NCBI RefSeq assembly: GCF_003951285.1
Contig: NZ_RXFQ01000010.1
Coordinates: 182,182-246,181 of the forward strand
Direction of reading: 5' to 3'
Source of the DNA: Variovorax beijingensis
GTDB taxonomy: Bacteria; Pseudomonadota; Gammaproteobacteria; Burkholderiales; Burkholderiaceae_C
Length of the DNA: 64,000 nucleotides
Of this stretch, positions 58,297 through 64,000 are shown piece by piece (the first letter of the stretch is position 1; every line of letters starts with the position of its first letter). The translations under genes and the position numbers were made by a program. The notes beneath the pieces were generated by a model. The model made no database searches, was not told the DNA's origin, and was given only the letters and a program-made list of their open reading frames with translations.

Positions 58297-59265
58297 ATGC
58301 GCATTGCACTCACGGGCGAAGCCCTCATCGATTTCACCGCCAGCGAGGCCGGCACGCTCGCGTTCCTGGGCCACGAGGGCGGTTCGCCGCTCAATACCGC
58401 CGTGGCCTGCGCGCGCCTGGGCCAGCCCACCGGTTTTCTCACGCAGCTGTCGACCGACCTGTTCGGCGAGCGGCTGATGCGCTTTCTCGAACGCAACGGC
58501 GTCGATACCAGCTTCATCCTGCGCAGCAATGCGCCGTCGACGCTGGCCTTCGTCGAGCGTACGCCGCAGACCAACCGCTATGCCTTCTACACGCGCGGCA
58601 GCGCCGACGCCACCTGGGCGCCCGAGCCGCTGCCGCAGTTGCCGGCGGAGTGCCGCTTCCTTCATTTCGGCTCGATCTCGCTGCTGCAGGAGCCGGCCGC
58701 CACGCGCATTGCCGAGCTGGTCACGGCCAATGCCGGGCGCCGCGTGATCGTGTTCGACCCGAACGTGCGGCCCAGCCTGATTCCCGACATGGCTGCCTAT
58801 CGCGAGCGCGTGACCGGCTGGCTGGCCATGGCCGACCTCGTCAAGCTCAGCGACGAGGACGCCGAACTGCTCGCCCCCGGCCAGCCGGTCGACGCGCTGG
58901 CCGCGGAGTGCCTCCAGGCCGGCGCGCATGCCGTGGTCGTCACGCGCGGCGGCGCAGGCGCCACGCTCTGGCGCACGGGACACGCGCCGCTCGCCGTGGC
59001 GGCGCCGCAGGTCAAGGTGGTCGACACCATCGGCGCGGGCGACACCTTCACGGCCGGGCTCTCGGTGGCGCTGCTCGCGCACGGCGTCGAGCACCCGGCC
59101 CAGCTCGGCACGCTCGGCGACGACGCCTGGCGCGAGGTGATGCGCTTCGCCGCCACCGCCGCCGCACTCAACTGCACCCGCGAAGGCGCCGATCCGCCCA
59201 CGCTCGACGCGGTTCACGCTGCGCTGGCGCCGGAAGACAATGAGGCCGTCGCTTCCCGGCCCTGA
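58297..59265 (+). CDS. PfkB-family carbohydrate kinase (fructokinase-like)
   Basis: 322 residues. Substrate motif GHEGGSPLNTAVACARLG at 25-42 and ATP/anion-hole motif DTIGAGDTFTAGL at 243-255 with catalytic Asp249. N-terminal IALTGEALIDF and VVVTRGGAGATLW are typical of fructokinases. Expected to phosphorylate the fructose made by the polyol dehydrogenases to fructose-6-phosphate. ATG 58297 lies 20 bases after the aldolase-like gene. Other ketose or sugar-acid substrates cannot be excluded. Confidence 0.9.
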   Translation: MRIALTGEALIDFTASEAGTLAFLGHEGGSPLNTAVACARLGQPTGFLTQLSTDLFGERLMRFLERNGVDTSFILRSNAPSTLAFVERTPQTNRYAFYTRGSADATWAPEPLPQLPAECRFLHFGSISLLQEPAATRIAELVTANAGRRVIVFDPNVRPSLIPDMAAYRERVTGWLAMADLVKLSDEDAELLAPGQPVDALAAECLQAGAHAVVVTRGGAGATLWRTGHAPLAVAAPQVKVVDTIGAGDTFTAGLSVALLAHGVEHPAQLGTLGDDAWREVMRFAATAAALNCTREGADPPTLDAVHAALAPEDNEAVASRP

Positions 59266-59277
59266 CCCCGTGCTGCC

Positions 59278-60216
59278 ATGACAACGTCCACACGCAAACG
59301 CTCGATTCCCCGTCAGCGCCAGCCCGAGTTGGAGCGCGACATCGCGCGCTCCCCGTCGCTGGGCTACGAGGCCCCCGAAACCGGCCTGGTGCGCTGCCTG
59401 GCGCACGGCTTCCCGAGCCCGCTGGTGCGATGGCACTTCCATGAAGACTACGAGCTGCACCTGATCACCGAGACCTCGGGCAAGGCCTTCATCGGCGACT
59501 GGATCGGGCCGTTCCAGCCCGGGCACCTCGTGCTCTGCGGGCCGCGGCTGCCGCACAACTGGATCTCGCTGGACGTGCCCGAAGGCGGCGCCGCGGGGCG
59601 CGACCGGGTGATCCAGTTCCGCCACGAGCCCATCGAGCGCGCCGCGGCCGAGATCCCGGAGCTGCGCGAGGTGATGCAGCTGTTCGAACGCGCGCGGCAC
59701 GGCATCGAGTTCTTCGGCATGTCGCAGCAGGCGCAGGCGCACTGGGACAACATCAAGGCCGCGCGCGGCGTGCGCCGGCTCGGGCTGTTCCTCGAGTTCA
59801 TGGCCGACCTCGCGCAATGCACCGACTACCGGCTGCTCTCGAGCGTGCAGATGCAGGGTGCGCACGGCGTCGAGGGCGATGCGCAGGTCGACCAGATCAA
59901 CGACATCGTCAACCGCATCACCAGCAACATGGCGGAGCCGATCTCCATGTCCGACGTGGCGGCCGAGCTCGGCATGAGCGAAAGCCGCTTCAGCCGCTTC
60001 TTCCGGCGCTCCACGGGCAACAGCTTCACCGACTTCGTCAACCGCGTGCGCATCAACAGCGCCTGCCACCTGCTGATGCAGACCGACCACTACGTGACCG
60101 ACATCTGCTACCAGGTCGGCTTCAACAACGTGGCCAACTTCAACCGGCGCTTCCTCGAGATCAAGGGCATGACGCCGAGCGAGTTCAGGCGCCAGGCCGA
60201 CACGCGGTTCGGCTGA
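59278..60216 (+). CDS. AraC-family regulator of the polyol operon
   Basis: 312 residues. N-terminal cupin-like sensor (WHFHEDYELHLITETSGKAFIGDWIGPFQPGHLVLCGPRLPHNWIS) and a C-terminal pair of helix-turn-helix motifs (ISMSDVAAELGMSESRFSRFFRRSTGNSFTDFVNRVRINSACHLLMQTDHYVTDICYQVGFNNVANFNRRFLEIKGMTPSEFR). Likely senses the polyol or its phosphate and activates the operon, including its own gene, through the phased CCAA boxes at 51046-51112. ATG 59278 is 12 bases after the kinase stop. Confidence 0.94.
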   Translation: MTTSTRKRSIPRQRQPELERDIARSPSLGYEAPETGLVRCLAHGFPSPLVRWHFHEDYELHLITETSGKAFIGDWIGPFQPGHLVLCGPRLPHNWISLDVPEGGAAGRDRVIQFRHEPIERAAAEIPELREVMQLFERARHGIEFFGMSQQAQAHWDNIKAARGVRRLGLFLEFMADLAQCTDYRLLSSVQMQGAHGVEGDAQVDQINDIVNRITSNMAEPISMSDVAAELGMSESRFSRFFRRSTGNSFTDFVNRVRINSACHLLMQTDHYVTDICYQVGFNNVANFNRRFLEIKGMTPSEFRRQADTRFG

Positions 60217-60261
60217 CATCGAGGCCAAGCGCTTTCAAGGCACCAATCAGGGAGCACCATC

Positions 60262-61734
60262 GTGTATCTGGGACTCGACCTCGGCACGTCCGAGCTCAAG
60301 GCGCTGCTGCTCGCCGCCGATCACCGCATCGTCGGCGTGGCACGCGCGCCGCTCACGGTGGATCGGCCGCAGCCGCTCTGGTCGGAGCAGGCGCCGACCC
60401 AGTGGTGGCAGGCGCTCGAACAGGTCATGGGCGAACTGCGGGGCACGCATGCCGAGGCGCTCTTAGCCGTGCGCGCCATCGGCCTGTCGGGGCAGATGCA
60501 CGGCGCCACGCTGCTCGACGCCGCGGGCGAGGTGCTGCGCCCCGCCATCCTCTGGAACGACGGGCGCAGCGGCCCGCAGTGCGAGGTGCTCGCGCGCGCC
60601 GTGCCGCGCCTGGGCGAGATCGCGGGCAACCTCGCGATGCCCGGCTTCACCGCGCCCAAGCTGCTGTGGGTACGCGAGCACGAGCCCGAAATCTTCAACC
60701 GCACGGCGCGCGTGCTGCTGCCCAAGGACTGGCTGCGCTTCATGCTCAGCGGCGAGGCCGTCAGCGAGATGTCCGATGCGGCCGGCACGCTGTGGCTCGA
60801 CGTGGGCGCACGCGACTGGTCCGACGAGCTGCTCGCGGCCACCGGCCTCACGCGCGGCCACATGCCGCGGCTGGTCGAAGGCAGCGAAGTGTCGGCGCAG
60901 CTCAAGCCCGAATTGGCCGCGCGCTGGGGCGTGGGCAACGGCGGCGCGGTGCCCATTGCCGGCGGCGCGGGCGACAACGCCGCCAGCGCCGTGGGCATGG
61001 GGCTGGTGGAGTCTGGGCAAGGCTTCGTGTCGCTCGGCACGTCGGGCGTGGTGTTCGTCTCGACCGACTGCTTCCTGCCCAACCCCGCGCAGGCGATGCA
61101 TGCCTTCTGCCATGCGCTGCCCGGGCGCTGGCACCAGATGTCGGTGATGCTCTCGGCCGCGAGCGCCGTGAGCTGGGCCGCCAGGACCTTCAGGTTCGCC
61201 GACGAGGCCGCGCTGCTCGAAGCGGCGGCGTCGGTCGCGCCCGCGCAGCGTGCGCGCTGCCCGCTGTTCCTGCCGTACCTTTCCGGTGAGCGTTCGCCGC
61301 ACAACAACCCCAACGCGCAGGGCGTGCTGTTCGGGCTGACGCATGCGCACGGGCCGGCGGAGATCGCCTATGCCGTGGCCGAAGGCGTGAGCTTCGGGCT
61401 GCGCGACGGCTTCGACACCTTGCGCCTGCCGGCCGGCATGCCGCTGCGCGAAGTGGCGCTGGTGGGCGGCGGCGCGCGCAGCGTCTGGTGGGGCCAGTTG
61501 CTGGCCGACATCTTCGAGGTGCCGCTCACGCTGTACGTGGGCAGTGAGACGGGTGGGGCTCTGGGGGCAGCTCGCCTTGCCTGGCTGGCCGATGGAGGTG
61601 CTGTGGGCGAGGTGTGCACGCTGCCGCCGGTCAGGCAGCAGCTCGTGCCGTCGGTGGCCGATGTGGATTTGCACAGCACGCGGCATGCGCGATTCCAGGG
61701 GCTGTACGTCGCGCTGCAACGCCAATTCCAGTAA
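60262..61734 (+). CDS. xylB: Xylulokinase
   Basis: 490 residues, FGGY kinase. N-terminal LGLDLGTSELKALLL (phosphate-binding Asp6/Thr9), SGQMHGATLLD at 76-86 (the xylulokinase hallmark), ILWNDGRSGPQC, IAGGAGDNAASAVGMG with the catalytic Asp, GTSGVVFV and LPYLSGERSPHNNP. Makes xylulose-5-phosphate from the D-xylulose produced from D-arabitol. Start is GTG 60262 with GGAG upstream. Last gene of the operon. Confidence 0.95.
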   Translation: MYLGLDLGTSELKALLLAADHRIVGVARAPLTVDRPQPLWSEQAPTQWWQALEQVMGELRGTHAEALLAVRAIGLSGQMHGATLLDAAGEVLRPAILWNDGRSGPQCEVLARAVPRLGEIAGNLAMPGFTAPKLLWVREHEPEIFNRTARVLLPKDWLRFMLSGEAVSEMSDAAGTLWLDVGARDWSDELLAATGLTRGHMPRLVEGSEVSAQLKPELAARWGVGNGGAVPIAGGAGDNAASAVGMGLVESGQGFVSLGTSGVVFVSTDCFLPNPAQAMHAFCHALPGRWHQMSVMLSAASAVSWAARTFRFADEAALLEAAASVAPAQRARCPLFLPYLSGERSPHNNPNAQGVLFGLTHAHGPAEIAYAVAEGVSFGLRDGFDTLRLPAGMPLREVALVGGGARSVWWGQLLADIFEVPLTLYVGSETGGALGAARLAWLADGGAVGEVCTLPPVRQQLVPSVADVDLHSTRHARFQGLYVALQRQFQ

Positions 61735-61754
61735 TCTCACGACGTGCAATAAAA

Positions 61755-61776
61755 AAGGGCCGCTTTCGCGGCCCTT
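61755..61776 (-). terminator. Terminator between xylB and groL, mainly for groESL
   Basis: Stem AAGGGCCGC, loop TTTC, GCGGCCCTT. On the minus strand the second arm is followed by a T-run (TTTTTT, 61751-61756 reversed), a proper terminator 30 bases past the groL stop. In the plus direction the tail TCTTGTG is weak, but it may also end the xylB transcript. Confidence 0.88.
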
Positions 61777-61805
61777 CTTGTGGGTGAGCAGTGCTCAGCC
61801 GGGCA

Positions 61806-63458
<1,653 letters not shown>

Positions 63459-63488
63459 GTTTTATTACTCCGAATGGGGATGGATGGA

Positions 63489-63779
63489 TTACTTCTCGAC
63501 GACCGCGAACAGGTCGTCTTCCTTCATGACCAGCAGTTCGTCGCCATCGACCTTGACGGTCTGGCCGCTGTACTTGCCGAACAGGACGCGGTCGCCGACC
63601 TTGACGGTCAGTGCGGTCAGGTCGCCCTTGTCGGTGCGCTTGCCCGGGCCCACGGCCAGGACTTCACCCTGATCGGGCTTTTCGGCGGCTGCGTCGGGGA
63701 TGACGATGCCAGAGGCGGTCTTGGTTTCGCTGTCAACACGCTTGACGATCACGCGATCGGCCAAAGGACGAAGTTTCAT
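63489..63779 (-). CDS. groES: Co-chaperonin GroES
   Basis: 96 residues, full length. MKLRPLADRVIVKRVDSETKTASGIVIPDAAAEKPDQGEVLAVGPG and GDRVLFGKYSGQTVKVDGDELLVMKEDDLFAVVE are standard. AGGAGA precedes ATG 63779; an in-frame upstream extension lacks support. First gene of the groESL operon, controlled by CIRCE and an overlapping promoter. Confidence 0.98.
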   Translation of the reverse strand: MKLRPLADRVIVKRVDSETKTASGIVIPDAAAEKPDQGEVLAVGPGKRTDKGDLTALTVKVGDRVLFGKYSGQTVKVDGDELLVMKEDDLFAVVEK

Positions 63780-63861
63780 TGCATCTCCTGGATAAGAAAC
63801 GGGGTTGTGGTCGGGCGCCGGCGGGAAAGACCGGCGGCCCATCGACTGGAAGCGAGGCTTG

Positions 63862-63888
63862 TTAGCACTCGACAGCAGCGAGTGCTAA
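63862..63888. promoter_or_regulatory. CIRCE element (HrcA operator)
   Basis: TTAGCACTC, nine bases, GAGTGCTAA: an exact match to the CIRCE consensus. It lies in the groES leader about 85 bases before the ATG and next to the -10, where HrcA represses until heat stress. No hrcA gene is in the window. Confidence 0.97.
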
Positions 63889-63915
63889 TCATAAGGGCAA
63901 TCGGCGGACTTTCAA
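63888..63915 (-). promoter_or_regulatory. groESL promoter, sigma-70 with overlapping heat-shock-like sigma-32 elements
   Basis: Minus-strand TTGAAA (63910-63915), 16 bases, TATGAT (63888-63893) is a near-consensus sigma-70 promoter. The same DNA reads CTTGAAA and, 12 bases on, CCCTTAT, resembling a sigma-32 site. The -10 abuts the CIRCE element, so HrcA would block both. From 63916 to 64000 nothing else is recognisable. Confidence 0.75.
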
Positions 63916-64000
63916 GGCCGGGGGGCGGGGTGGATGCGGAAGAAGCGGGCGTCGGTTGTCGGTTCTCAGCTAACTCTGAACTTTTCTCTGTTGATTGCCA

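Overview
The window is high-GC DNA that reads like the chromosome of a betaproteobacterium of the Burkholderiales, family Comamonadaceae, most like Variovorax. The basis is gene content: a DUF1854 protein behind an ABC exporter (a cyanophycin-linked pair in these bacteria), a Burkholderiales-type porin, a Bug/TctC receptor, a T2SS beside Tat-dependent phospholipases C, and many AGGAGA-type ribosome binding sites. The assignment is inference; no rRNA or tRNA gene is visible.

Layout. 1-7000: end of the ABC exporter and DUF1854 gene, an acyltransferase, queC, an SbmA/YddA-like ABC protein, a PhnZ-like HD oxygenase, a tiny lipoprotein and an MFS transporter. 7000-11700 (minus): small lipoprotein plus two tandem Tat-exported phospholipases C. 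11900-24100: 5'-nucleotidase and a nearly complete type II secretion locus (gspG-H-I-J-K-L-M-N-D-E-F on minus, gspC divergent). 24100-27730: ilvA, a doubly truncated integrase, a candidate small RNA with its own promoter and terminator, an OsmC protein and coq7. 28000-36350: porin, then a Dpp-type peptide ABC operon containing an M20 amidohydrolase. 36400-47900: Tat-tagged LigB-type dioxygenase, then a sugar-phosphate block: zwf diverging from an AfuABC-like transporter, a HAD phosphatase, a lipocalin, tal-pgi and a DUF805 protein. 47900-51000: pdxA-like gene and a Bug receptor divergent from a LysR regulator. 51190-61740: polyol operon (ABC importer, two polyol dehydrogenases, F6P-aldolase-like enzyme, PfkB kinase, AraC regulator, xylulokinase). 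61800-63890: groES-groL under a perfect CIRCE.

How genes fit together. The Tat signals of the phospholipases and the adjacent T2SS suggest one two-step export route. The polyol operon should convert D-arabitol, sorbitol and mannitol to xylulose-5-phosphate or fructose-6-phosphate, which the zwf-tal-pgi block can process. The Fe3+-type transporter next to zwf looks more like a hexose-phosphate importer than an iron importer.

Most worth following up: a roughly 90-nt candidate RNA at 26430-26519 (minus) that has a good promoter, a palindrome over its -35 and a strong terminator. It carries a 10-nt perfect complement of the Shine-Dalgarno region of the polyol binding-protein gene. The other notable site is a phased array of four CCAA boxes upstream of that same gene. 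No stretch over 300 bases lacks a feature. Products are recognised from memory of families; no searches were run.
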